A stretch of DNA of 7,538 nucleotides from Bradyrhizobium sp. (GTDB taxonomy: Bacteria; Pseudomonadota; Alphaproteobacteria; Rhizobiales; Xanthobacteraceae): positions 1 through 7,538 of the forward strand of contig JAICIT010000110.1 in assembly GCA_025960445.1 (NCBI GenBank), written 5' to 3'. Below the pieces are notes generated by a model. It was not told the origin of the DNA and did no database searches. It saw only the letters and a program-made list of their open reading frames with translations. The translations under genes were made by a program, and so were the position numbers. The stretch's first letter is position 1. Each line of letters opens with the position of its first letter. Positions 1-6,254 of this stretch are shown one piece after another.

Positions 1-89
1 ACGGCAAGGCCTATCTGAAGCCGATCCAGACCGTGATCAACGGTGTGCCGTTCGGCCGGCCCTATCAATCGCCGTTCGCAGTAAAATAG
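1..89 (+). CDS. C-terminal end of an unrecognised protein (partial, left edge)
   Basis: An open frame enters from the left edge (first whole codon at 3) and stops at TAG 87-89, giving 28 residues that end in PFGRPYQSPFAVK. Third codon positions are mostly G or C, as in the neighbouring genes, so it is very probably the real end of a plus-strand gene. The tail is rich in proline and aromatic residues and shows no motif I can assign to a family. I do not recognise the protein. A short hairpin 28 bases after the stop may end its transcript, and ribB follows in the same direction. Confidence 0.6.
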   Translation, partial: GKAYLKPIQTVINGVPFGRPYQSPFAVK

Positions 90-276
90 CTGCATCATTT
101 CTTATGCACGCGCGTGTCGCTGATTATCTCAGCGATCACGGCTGCGGCCGGGCGCCGCGGGCGGCTTTCGGCGCTCGGGATCGCCTGCGGCAGCGGACTT
201 TGCACCTTGCAATCAAGCTGGCGCGGGCCAACGAGTCCGGCTAATGCTTCCTGCGCAAAAAAAACGAGTTAATAGA
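90..276 (+). other. Intergenic region before ribB; no FMN riboswitch seen
   Basis: This 187-base gap separates the left-edge gene from the preferred ribB start. It holds the hairpin at 117-135 and a short GC3-rich open frame (ATG 104 to TAA 242-244) whose stop overlaps the alternative ribB ATG at 244 as TAATG. It also holds a run of eight A (257-264). I looked for the conserved blocks of an FMN (RFN) riboswitch, which often precedes riboflavin genes, and did not find them. No convincing -35/-10 pair stands out, so the ribB promoter is unassigned. Confidence 0.5.
117..135 (+). terminator. Small perfect hairpin after the left-edge gene
   Basis: TCGCTGA (117-123) pairs perfectly with TCAGCGA (129-135) around a five-base AT-rich loop, 28 bases after the stop codon at 89. 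No T run follows, so it lacks the classic intrinsic terminator tail. It could help end the upstream transcript or stabilise its 3' end. It also lies within a short open frame (104-244), so it may be chance. Confidence 0.3.
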
Positions 277-1353
277 ATGGCCGACCCAATACAGGAAGTC
301 CTGCAAGCCTTTGCCCACGGCGAGCTCGTCGTCGTCACAGATGACGATGATCGCGAAGGCGAAGGCGACCTGATCGTGGCGGCCTCACTTTGCACCGCCG
401 AAAAGATGGCGTTCATCATCCGCCACAGCTCGGGCATCGTGTGCGCGCCGATTACGACCGAAGATGCCCGCCGGCTGCGGCTCGATCCGATGGTCGCCCA
501 CAACGAATCCAGTCACACGACCGCCTTCACCGTCTCCATCGACTACAAGCCCGATGGGGGCACCGGAATTTCGGCGGACGAACGCGCGTCGTGCTGCCGC
601 GCGTTGGCCAATCCGAACGCAGGTGCGAACGATTTTGCCCGACCCGGTCACGTCTTTCCGCTGATCGCGCGCGACGGCGGCGTGCTGCTGCGGTCCGGCC
701 ACACTGAGGCCGCGGTAGATCTCTGCAAGCTGAGCGGGTTGCCACCGGTCGGGGTGATCAGTGAACTGATGAATGACGACGGCACGGTCATGAAGGGCGA
801 GCAGGTGGCGCGGTTCGCGGCTGCCCACAAGCTCAAGCATGTCACTATCGCCGATATGATCGCCTATCGTCAGGCGCGCGAGAAGCTGATCGAGCGGGTA
901 TCGACATTCACTACCGAGAGCCCTATCGGGCCGCTGCAGGGGTTCGCTTATCGCTCACCTTTCGATTCCATCGCGCATGTGGCTTTCGTCTATAACGGCG
1001 TCGGTGACGGTAAGAATGTGCTGACCCGATTTCACAAGCCCAATATCGTGAAGGACATCTTCACCGGCCCAAAGCGCATGCAAGCCGTGCTTGAACGTTT
1101 CAAAAAGGCCGGCAGCGGCGTGTTGATCTACTTGCGCGATGGCGCGGCCGGCGTTCCGGTCGCCCCGCTTCCGGAAGAGAAGTCCGCGGAGGCCGATCGC
1201 AATCGGCAATGGCGCGAAGTCGGCGTCGGTGCGCAAATTCTAAGAGATCTCGGCGTGACCTCGATTCGAAATCTGAGTTCGTCGGTGCACGACTACAAGG
1301 GACTATCGGGTTTCGGCATCGAGATCGTTTCAACCGAGCAGTTTGATAGTTAG
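277..1353 (+). CDS. ribB: 3,4-dihydroxy-2-butanone 4-phosphate synthase with degenerate GTP-cyclohydrolase-II-like domain (RibBX type)
   Basis: The cytosolic enzyme converts ribulose 5-phosphate to 3,4-dihydroxy-2-butanone 4-phosphate plus formate, supplying the four-carbon unit of riboflavin. Residues 1-205 form the RibB domain. It has the acidic loop DDDDREGEGD (22-31, with the Arg-Glu and Asp substrate/metal positions kept), RPGH (122-125), RSGHT (139-143, catalytic His142) and Glu163. Residues 209-358 resemble GTP cyclohydrolase II (GVGAQILRDLG at 316-326) but lack the zinc cysteines: the segment 251-267 has none. The cyclohydrolase should therefore be inactive, as in proteobacterial RibBX proteins, and GTP cyclohydrolase II must be encoded elsewhere. 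I chose ATG 277 (358 aa) because it matches the usual RibB N-terminus and has a weak CGAG eight bases upstream. ATG 244 would add 11 residues. Oddities are Asn-to-Gly in the usual RENEGD loop and Cys-Cys at 106-107. Confidence 0.93.
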   Translation: MADPIQEVLQAFAHGELVVVTDDDDREGEGDLIVAASLCTAEKMAFIIRHSSGIVCAPITTEDARRLRLDPMVAHNESSHTTAFTVSIDYKPDGGTGISADERASCCRALANPNAGANDFARPGHVFPLIARDGGVLLRSGHTEAAVDLCKLSGLPPVGVISELMNDDGTVMKGEQVARFAAAHKLKHVTIADMIAYRQAREKLIERVSTFTTESPIGPLQGFAYRSPFDSIAHVAFVYNGVGDGKNVLTRFHKPNIVKDIFTGPKRMQAVLERFKKAGSGVLIYLRDGAAGVPVAPLPEEKSAEADRNRQWREVGVGAQILRDLGVTSIRNLSSSVHDYKGLSGFGIEIVSTEQFDS

Positions 1354-1387
1354 ACGTCAAAGCCTCGACAGGCCATTCCAGGTTCGA

Positions 1388-1415
1388 CCTCGCATCCCGA
1401 ATGTCGGAAGCGAGG
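1388..1415 (+). terminator. Candidate terminator hairpin after ribB
   Basis: CCTCGC (1388-1393) pairs with GCGAGG (1410-1415). An inner CCGA (1397-1400) pairs with TCGG (1404-1407) across a three-base loop, giving a two-part stem with a small internal mismatch. It starts 35 bases after the ribB stop and is followed by an AT-rich stretch (ATTATCC) without a true T run. Its position between two same-strand genes suits a terminator, but this is inferred from base pairing only. Confidence 0.4.
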
Positions 1416-1429
1416 ATTATCCAATCCAT

Positions 1430-1458
1430 TTGCGCTTCGCTCCGTCGCGTTCTAAAAT
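1430..1458 (+). promoter_or_regulatory. Candidate housekeeping promoter for gcdH
   Basis: TTGCGC (1430-1435) and TAAAAT (1453-1458) are separated by 17 bases. The -10 box matches the sigma-70 consensus at five of six positions, while the -35 box matches only the TTG. Transcription would begin near 1465, leaving a leader of about 20 bases before the gcdH start. The pair lies just beyond the candidate ribB terminator, so gcdH may be its own transcription unit. It is read by eye and not scored. Confidence 0.35.
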
Positions 1459-1473
1459 AAATCGAGTGATGCG

Positions 1474-1479
1474 AAAGGA
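1474..1479 (+). promoter_or_regulatory. Ribosome binding site of gcdH
   Basis: AAAGGA lies six bases before the ATG at 1486. This is a good match in motif and spacing, and it supports that start over any other in the frame. Confidence 0.65.
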
Positions 1480-1485
1480 TTTTCC

Positions 1486-2700
1486 ATGAGCGTGCGACTC
1501 CAGCCCAAGGACAAGCCATCCCCGGTGGATTTCCAATGGGACGATCCGTTCATGCTCGATGAGCAACTGACCGAAGACGAGCGCATGATCCGCGATACGG
1601 CGCGGGCCTATGCGCAGGATAAGTTGTTGCCACGAGTGACCAAGGCGTATCTGGAAGAAAAGGTCGATCGCGACATCTTTCATGAGATGGGCGAGCTAGG
1701 TCTGATCGGCATTACCTTGCCCGAGGAATATGGCTGCGCCAACGCCAGCTATGTGGCCTATGGCCTGGTCGCACGCGAGATCGAACGTGTCGATTCCGGA
1801 TATCGCTCAATGAATTCCGTGCAATCCTCGCTGGTGATGCACCCGATCTATGCCTATGGCGACGAGAACCAGCGCAAGAAGTATCTGCCGAAGCTTGCCA
1901 CCGGCGAGTGGGTCGGATGCTTCGGCCTGACCGAACCCGATGCCGGCTCCGATCCAGGCGGCATGAAGACTCGCGCTGAGAAGACTGCCGATGGCTATCG
2001 CCTGACCGGCACCAAAATGTGGATTTCCAACGCGCCGATCGCCGACGTGTTTGTCGTGTGGGCCAAATCGGTTGAGCACAACAATCACATCCGCGGCTTC
2101 ATTCTCGAGAAGGGCATGAAGGGCCTTTCCGCGCCGAAAATCGGTGGAAAGCTCTCGCTTCGCGCCTCCGTGACCGGCGAGGTCGTGATGGAGGGTGTGG
2201 AGGTGCCGGAGAGCGCGCTTTTGCCCAACGTGTCCGGCCTGAAGGGGCCGTTTGGCTGCCTCAACCGCGCCCGTTACGGCATCTCCTGGGGGGCGATGGG
2301 TGCGGCGGAAGACTGCATGCACCGCGCGCGCCAGTACACGCTTGATCGCAAGCAGTTCAAGCGGCCGTTGGCGGCGACGCAGTTGGTGCAGAAGAAGCTT
2401 GCGGACATGCAGACCGACATCGCGCTGGGCCTGCAGGCGTCGCTGCGGGTGGGCCGCCTGATGGACGAAGGCAAGATGGCTCCGGAGATGATTTCCATCG
2501 TCAAGCGCAACAACTGCGGCAAGGCGCTGGATATCGCCCGCACCGCGCGGGACATGCACGGCGGCAATGGCATCCAGATCGAATATCATGTGATGCGCCA
2601 CACCGCGAACCTTGAGACCGTGAACACTTATGAAGGCACGCACGACGTCCATGCATTAATCCTCGGCCGCGCCATTACCGGAATTCAGGCCTTTTCGTAA
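1486..2700 (+). CDS. gcdH: Glutaryl-CoA dehydrogenase
   Basis: This FAD enzyme of the acyl-CoA dehydrogenase superfamily oxidises and decarboxylates glutaryl-CoA to crotonyl-CoA, the last specific step of lysine, tryptophan and some aromatic-acid breakdown. The 404-residue length is normal. The N-terminal helical domain includes DSGYRS (103-108), whose Arg107 matches the arginine that binds the glutaryl carboxylate in the human enzyme. [12 protein letters not shown] (146-157) and WIS (179-181) belong to the FAD-contacting beta domain. The C-terminal helical domain carries [12 protein letters not shown] (284-295) and TYEGTHD (381-387), where Glu383 is the catalytic base. The protein follows the human enzyme almost block by block, including the ending [14 protein letters not shown], so the assignment is stronger than a generic acyl-CoA dehydrogenase call. 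In bacteria the electrons normally pass to electron transfer flavoprotein, not seen here. The dehydrogenase and an acyl-CoA ligase share this window on opposite strands. Confidence 0.95.
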   Translation: MSVRLQPKDKPSPVDFQWDDPFMLDEQLTEDERMIRDTARAYAQDKLLPRVTKAYLEEKVDRDIFHEMGELGLIGITLPEEYGCANASYVAYGLVAREIERVDSGYRSMNSVQSSLVMHPIYAYGDENQRKKYLPKLATGEWVGCFGLTEPDAGSDPGGMKTRAEKTADGYRLTGTKMWISNAPIADVFVVWAKSVEHNNHIRGFILEKGMKGLSAPKIGGKLSLRASVTGEVVMEGVEVPESALLPNVSGLKGPFGCLNRARYGISWGAMGAAEDCMHRARQYTLDRKQFKRPLAATQLVQKKLADMQTDIALGLQASLRVGRLMDEGKMAPEMISIVKRNNCGKALDIARTARDMHGGNGIQIEYHVMRHTANLETVNTYEGTHDVHALILGRAITGIQAFS

Positions 2701-2843
2701 CGCGCTCCTTCGCTAGTGGACGGGCATAGCTTTGAATTCCGACTGGGCCAGTCTCGTCGCGGCCACCCCTGTGTTGGTTGAGATAAAGACGTGAATGCGC
2801 GGCAGAGGCCGGGCATGACAATGTATATGCATGTGAGTACCCG

Positions 2844-3770
2844 ATGTCCGAGAGCGACGACGTACCGTTCAATCGTGATTTTGCGCTCAAGCCCGGCGTG
2901 GTCGACGAAGTCGTTCCAGGCGTGCGGCGGGTTCTCTGCAATAACCCCAGCCCGTTCACCTTCACCGGCACGGTGAGTTACATCGTCGGTCGGGGCAAGG
3001 TGGCGATCGTCGATCCCGGTCCTGACAATGAACCGCACGCGGCAGCGCTGCTCGATGCCGTACGCGGCGAGACGGTGAGCCATATTCTTGTCACTCACAC
3101 GCACCGCGACCACTCACCCAACACCGCGCGGATCAAGGCTGCGACCGGCGCAATTGTTTATGCCGAAGGTCCGCATCGCGTCTCGCGTCCGCGCTACGAA
3201 AGCGAAAAACTCTCGTCGGAATCGGGCGCAGATCGTGAGTTCAACCCCGACATTCGGGTGCGGGATGCAGAATTGATTGAAGGCGGGGATTGGGCGCTCG
3301 AGGTGGTCGCGACTCCTGGCCATACCGCCAACCATCTGGCGTTCGCATGGCGGGATCGGAACCTGATTTTCGTCGGCGATCACGTGATGGGCTGGTCGAC
3401 ATCGATCGTGGCGCCTCCGGACGGATCGATGGTCGACTACATGGCCTCGCTCGACAGGCTAACGAAGCGCAGTGAGCAATTGTATTTCTCCGGCCACGGG
3501 CCAGAGATCCAGCAAGGTCCCCGCTACGTTAATTTCCTGATCCGCCACCGTCGCGCTCGTGAAGCTTCCATCCTGCATCGACTAGGCAAGGGTGAAGCCG
3601 ATATCCCCACCATCGTGCGTGCGATCTATATCGGCATCGACCCGCGGCTGACAGGAGCCGCCGGCTATTCGGTGCTGGCGCATCTGGAAGATCTCGTAAG
3701 TCGTGGAATCGTCGCGACCGATGGCGATCCGGTCATCGGCGGGATTTATCGATTGGCCAATACTAAATAA
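2844..3770 (+). CDS. Metallo-beta-lactamase-fold hydrolase, LACTB2-like, with C-terminal winged helix
   Basis: This is probably a cytosolic zinc hydrolase of 308 residues. The binuclear metal site is complete: THTHRDH (84-90, giving His85, His87, Asp89 and His90), TPGHT with His160, VGDH with Asp179, and SGHGP with His218. Residues 230-308 form the helical and winged-helix-like extension typical of the LACTB2/BLACT_WH group (IYIGIDPRLTGAAGYSVLAHLEDLVSRG). Members of this group include nucleases and thioester or other hydrolases, so the substrate cannot be read from sequence. No signal peptide is present, which argues against a secreted beta-lactamase. The start at ATG 2844 has only a weak GTGAG upstream, but it is the first ATG in the frame and suits the family. 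The gap before it (2701-2843) holds no gene and no convincing promoter or terminator. The gene converges with the DUF1499 gene, 47 bases away. Confidence 0.88.
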   Translation: MSESDDVPFNRDFALKPGVVDEVVPGVRRVLCNNPSPFTFTGTVSYIVGRGKVAIVDPGPDNEPHAAALLDAVRGETVSHILVTHTHRDHSPNTARIKAATGAIVYAEGPHRVSRPRYESEKLSSESGADREFNPDIRVRDAELIEGGDWALEVVATPGHTANHLAFAWRDRNLIFVGDHVMGWSTSIVAPPDGSMVDYMASLDRLTKRSEQLYFSGHGPEIQQGPRYVNFLIRHRRAREASILHRLGKGEADIPTIVRAIYIGIDPRLTGAAGYSVLAHLEDLVSRGIVATDGDPVIGGIYRLANTK

Positions 3771-3817
3771 TCAGCCGATCGAACTCAGGGGAAGCGTCGG
3801 CGCGCTCGCGCGATTCG

Positions 3818-4660
3818 CTACTTCTTCACTATTTTTGGCGGCAACTTGGGAGGCGGCTGCGGTTTTTTCAGGCTGGCGCTTTCGGCGGCGGTGCTGATGT
3901 CGTCAATCAGTTTGCTGACCCGCGCGGCATTGCTGCCGAGATCACTTTCGAAATAACGTGAGGCTGATCGGATATCGACACGCGATCCATCGCGGTCCGG
4001 CGCGATGCGGATCGAAACGTCCTCGCGGAACCCCATGATCGGCGTCCGCGCTACCGCCTCGATGTGGCCGATGCGGCGCGGCAATTGCGGAGGGCGCTCA
4101 TCAATGATCAGCCATTTGCGCTTGGTGACCAACTGCAGCGTCACCTCGTAAGCCCGCTGCACGGGAATTTCCAATTCCAGGGTCTCGATATCAGGATAAG
4201 CCGCCCGCTGCTGCTCGGCGGAATACAATCCGGCGTAGACGGCCGGGTTGGTGCCCTCGCCAGTACGCAGTCGCGCCAGCGCGTCGAAGCGCGGCGGATC
4301 GATCGGATCGGTGGTGATGTCGTGGATCGCGGGCAGCTTGCGATACTGCAGACCAAGATAGGCTGGGTAGGCCAGGACGACCGCGTCGATCAGAAAGGCT
4401 AGCAGGATGCGGCTCATGCCGCGCGAACCGTTCTGCCAGATCGCAACGAAGGCGGCCAATCCGAACAGGATGGAAACGCCGGCGCAGGCCAGCGCGCCGA
4501 AGAAGGTGGCCAGCGCCGGTTTGATCTCGAGAAAGCCAAATCGGACGATCAGGATCGAAACCAGCACCGCGACGACCGAGAATACGGCCAGGTTGCGTGC
4601 CCATGATGCGAGGCCGGACACGGGCTCCGACTGATAGGGAGCGGAGAACCTGCGGGCCAT
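3818..4660 (-). CDS. Inner-membrane protein with C-terminal DUF1499 domain
   Basis: The preferred product has 280 residues. Three hydrophobic helices lie at about 22-44, 50-74 and 84-104 and should sit in the inner membrane. The rest (about 109-258) matches the DUF1499 family: IHDITTDPIDPPRF near 112-125, KRKWLIIDE at 180-188, IEAVARTPIMGFREDVSIRI at 200-219, and DIRSASRYFESDLGSNAARV at 229-248. The function of DUF1499 is not established. The C-terminus is a basic, proline-rich tail (KKPQPPPKLPPKIVKK, 265-280), probably flexible. I chose the ATG at 4658-4660, which has an upstream GGA in TTGGAATTCAAGG. An in-frame TTG further upstream (4736-4738) would add 26 residues of poor quality. It is convergent with the hydrolase gene and probably has its own promoter. 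It could be an envelope or stress accessory protein, but nothing in the window tests this. Confidence 0.85.
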   Translation of the reverse strand: MARRFSAPYQSEPVSGLASWARNLAVFSVVAVLVSILIVRFGFLEIKPALATFFGALACAGVSILFGLAAFVAIWQNGSRGMSRILLAFLIDAVVLAYPAYLGLQYRKLPAIHDITTDPIDPPRFDALARLRTGEGTNPAVYAGLYSAEQQRAAYPDIETLELEIPVQRAYEVTLQLVTKRKWLIIDERPPQLPRRIGHIEAVARTPIMGFREDVSIRIAPDRDGSRVDIRSASRYFESDLGSNAARVSKLIDDISTAAESASLKKPQPPPKLPPKIVKK

Positions 4661-4717
4661 CCTTGAATTCCAATATGCCTGGTCGCACCCGGTCCGGCAG
4701 ACACCGGCGCGGAGGTG

Positions 4718-4746
4718 ACCTAGCGCATTTACCCGCAAAGTGTGAA
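4718..4746 (-). promoter_or_regulatory. Candidate promoter for the DUF1499 gene
   Basis: On the minus strand TTCACA (4746-4741) matches the -35 consensus at five of six positions. Seventeen bases later CTAGGT (4723-4718) partly resembles the CTATAT -10 form reported in rhizobia. Transcription would start about 50 bases before the chosen ATG. The -10 box is poor, so this is only a guess by eye. Confidence 0.22.
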
Positions 4747-4795
4747 GCGGTTTATCCCGGAAAACGCACTTGCATTCTCAGGTGCGGTCCGGAAG

Positions 4796-4821
4796 GCGCG
4801 CCCCGCCGAGACAGGGCGCGC
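4796..4821 (-). terminator. GC-rich hairpin ending the binding-protein gene
   Basis: GCGCGCCC (4796-4803) and GGGCGCGC (4814-4821) form a perfect eight-base-pair stem with a ten-base loop. On the minus strand it begins 12 bases after the stop codon of the substrate-binding-protein gene. The tail is only TTCC, not a long T run, which is common for terminators in GC-rich alphaproteobacteria. It would separate this gene from the DUF1499 gene downstream. Confidence 0.55.
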
Positions 4822-4833
4822 GGAGTATGCCGG

Positions 4834-6057
4834 TTAATGTGTTGCCGGATTCTTGGCGAGGGGGCAGGCCGAGTCGGAGAGTTTTCCGAACGCCTCCTCG
4901 CCGGACATGGTCTGCACCAGCTTGTAATAATCCCACGGATACTTGGATTCCTCAGGCTTCTTCACCTGCATGATGTACATTTCGTGTTCCATTAGCCCGT
5001 CAGGACGGATCTTGCCGTTGCTGGTGAACATGTCATCGATCTTCACCTTGTGCAGTTCCGCCATCACCTTATCGGAGTCGGTGCTGTTCGCCGCTTTGAC
5101 CGCGTTGAGATAGGTCAGGGTGGCCGAGTAATACCCCGCCTGATTCATGGTCGGTTCGTGCTGCGTCTTGGCGAAATAGCGTTTTGCAAAAGCGCGAGTC
5201 TTGTCGTTGAGGTCCCAGTACCAGCCAGTGGTGAGATAGAGGCCCTGGGCGGTCTTGAGCCCGAGGCTGTGGATGTCGGTTATGAAGGCGAGCAAGGCTG
5301 CGGGCTTCATGGTCTTTGCAATGCCGAACTCATCGGCCGCCTTGATTGAGTTGGTGAAATCGTTTCCGGCGTTGGCGAGCCCCAGCACCTGCGCACCCGA
5401 ATTTTGCGCCTGCAGCAGATAGCTGGAGAAATCGGATGTTGAGAGCGGAACGCGCACGGCGCCGATCACCTTGCCGCCATTGGCCTCTACCACTTTCGCC
5501 GCGGCTTCCTGCAATTGCGTGCCGAACGCATAATCGGCGGTGAGGAAGAACCAGGTTTTCCCACCCTGTTTCACCATGGTGGTAGCCGTGCCGTTTCCGA
5601 GCGAAGTCGTGTCATAGACGTAGTGCACGGAGTAGGGAGTGCAGTCCTTGCCGGTCAGCGACGCACCGGCGGCGCCGACCGCGAAGAAGGGAATCTTCTT
5701 CTCCTTGGCGATCGTCGACATCGCAATGCTGACCCCGGTGTTCGAGCCGCCGAGCACCATGGTCAATCCGTCGCGGTCTGCCCATTCGCGAAACTTTTGG
5801 GCGCCGAGGTCGGGCTTGTTCTGGTGATCGGAAGTCAGCAGTTCGATCTTGTTGCCGAGAACGCTGCCTCCGAAATCCTCGATCGCCATCTTGGCGGCCT
5901 CGACGCCACCCGGTCCGATGACGTCGGCGTACACGCCCGACATGTCATCGATGTCGCCGATCACCACTTTATTTCCGGCGGCGTGGGCTGCCGTCGCCGT
6001 GAAGGTGGCCGCAGCCAGCAGCCATGGGATGGTTCTAATTCGAACTGATTTGATCAT
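4834..6057 (-). CDS. ABC transporter periplasmic substrate-binding protein (LivK/HAAT type)
   Basis: This secreted type 1 periplasmic binding protein would capture a small solute and deliver it to an ABC permease. The 407-residue precursor begins with a clear signal peptide: basic MIKSVRIR, hydrophobic IPWLLAAATFTATAA, and a likely cut after AHA (residue 26). The mature protein starts with a typical strand, KVVIGDIDDMSG (30-41). It continues with LNGNK-like VLGNKIELLTSDHQNKP (67-82), the ligand-loop region GGSNTGVSIA (103-112), and the domain-2 segment FFLTADYAFGTQ (170-181). Cys139 and Cys398 could form a disulfide. I preferred ATG 6057 because GAGGA lies ten bases upstream. ATG 6066 would leave only one base after it, and ATG 6165 has no support. 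No permease or ATPase gene is in the window. HAAT proteins bind branched-chain amino acids, amides or aromatic and other organic acids. The neighbouring acyl-CoA ligase hints at an acid, which is inference. Confidence 0.88.
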   Translation of the reverse strand: MIKSVRIRTIPWLLAAATFTATAAHAAGNKVVIGDIDDMSGVYADVIGPGGVEAAKMAIEDFGGSVLGNKIELLTSDHQNKPDLGAQKFREWADRDGLTMVLGGSNTGVSIAMSTIAKEKKIPFFAVGAAGASLTGKDCTPYSVHYVYDTTSLGNGTATTMVKQGGKTWFFLTADYAFGTQLQEAAAKVVEANGGKVIGAVRVPLSTSDFSSYLLQAQNSGAQVLGLANAGNDFTNSIKAADEFGIAKTMKPAALLAFITDIHSLGLKTAQGLYLTTGWYWDLNDKTRAFAKRYFAKTQHEPTMNQAGYYSATLTYLNAVKAANSTDSDKVMAELHKVKIDDMFTSNGKIRPDGLMEHEMYIMQVKKPEESKYPWDYYKLVQTMSGEEAFGKLSDSACPLAKNPATH

Positions 6058-6067
6058 CTTGAGCATT

Positions 6068-6072
6068 TCCTC
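6068..6072 (-). promoter_or_regulatory. Ribosome binding site that decides the binding-protein start
   Basis: Read on the minus strand, a purine-rich AAAAAAGAGGAA precedes ATG CTC AAG ATG. The core GAGGA sits one base before the first ATG (6066), too close for normal initiation. It sits ten bases before the second (6057), within the usable range, so 6057 is preferred. Confidence 0.5.
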
Positions 6073-6151
6073 TTTTTTGGTTCGCAGGCAGGACCTAGTT
6101 ATGAAGTCGCCTTGTCCGGTCCAATTCGCCTTTCGTCGGCATCCGCTCAAA

Positions 6152-6165
6152 ATGATGCAAATCAT
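6152..6165. promoter_or_regulatory. Short inverted repeat, possible operator
   Basis: ATGAT (6152-6156) and ATCAT (6161-6165) form a perfect dyad with a four-base GCAA spacer. It lies about 95-110 bases upstream of the binding-protein start on the minus strand and just upstream of the weak -35 candidate. It is short enough to occur by chance. Confidence 0.2.
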
Positions 6166-6193
6166 CGCTTTCCAGGCGTCGCGCGAGCACGAC

Positions 6194-6214
6194 CGCGCGT
6201 CAGATCGGCGCGCG
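6194..6214 (-). terminator. Candidate terminator hairpin after the acyl-CoA ligase gene
   Basis: CGCGCG (6194-6199) and CGCGCG (6209-6214) pair across a nine-base loop, 41 bases after the ligase stop on the minus strand. There is no T run. The stem is all G and C, but it is simple sequence that could arise by chance in a GC-rich genome. If it works, the binding-protein gene is transcribed separately. Confidence 0.28.
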
Positions 6215-6254
6215 TGAAGGCTCTTCCAATCGGATAGTGGGAACCTGGCTGGCT

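Larger units (their letters stand above)
6058..6254 (-). other. Intergenic region between acyl-CoA ligase and binding-protein genes
   Basis: This gap of 197 bases probably holds the control region of the binding-protein gene. Going with the minus strand, it contains a GC hairpin after the ligase stop (6194-6214), a dyad ATGAT-GCAA-ATCAT (6152-6165), and a weak promoter-like pair. That pair is TTGGAC (6124-6119) and CATAAC (6103-6098), with a short 15-base spacer. The strong ribosome binding site at 6068-6072 ends the region. The AT-rich dyad stands out from its GC-rich surroundings and could be an operator. None of these sites is confirmed. Confidence 0.4.

Noticed and set aside
90..276. Possible FMN riboswitch before ribB
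   Set aside because: The region is GC-rich with some pairing, but none of the conserved RFN sequence blocks is visible.
1807..2652. Long minus-strand open frame (281 codons) inside gcdH
   Set aside because: It is the antisense shadow of a clearly conserved GC-rich gene. Its translation is rich in His, Arg and Ala with no recognisable domain.
2741..2753. Small inverted repeat GACTGG-G-CCAGTC after gcdH
   Set aside because: The effective stem is only five base pairs with a three-base loop and no T run.
2685..3113. Minus-strand open frame across the start of the hydrolase gene
   Set aside because: It overlaps the conserved N-terminal half of the hydrolase, has no ribosome binding site I can see, and shows no family motif.
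3752..3761. Ten-base perfect palindrome ATTGGCCAAT
   Set aside because: It lies within the last codons of the hydrolase gene and has no loop, so it is not a terminator and is probably chance.
3801..3812. Convergent terminator between the hydrolase and DUF1499 genes
   Set aside because: The only stem is four base pairs of CGCG with a four-base loop and no T run, too weak to annotate.
4191..4688. Second minus-strand frame (165 codons) overlapping the DUF1499 gene
   Set aside because: It is arginine-rich, as expected for an out-of-frame reading of GC-rich DNA. The DUF1499 frame has both membrane helices and family motifs.
6066..6165. Longer starts of the binding protein at 6165 or 6066
   Set aside because: Starting at 6165 puts 36 non-signal residues before the signal peptide, and 6066 is too close to the ribosome binding site.
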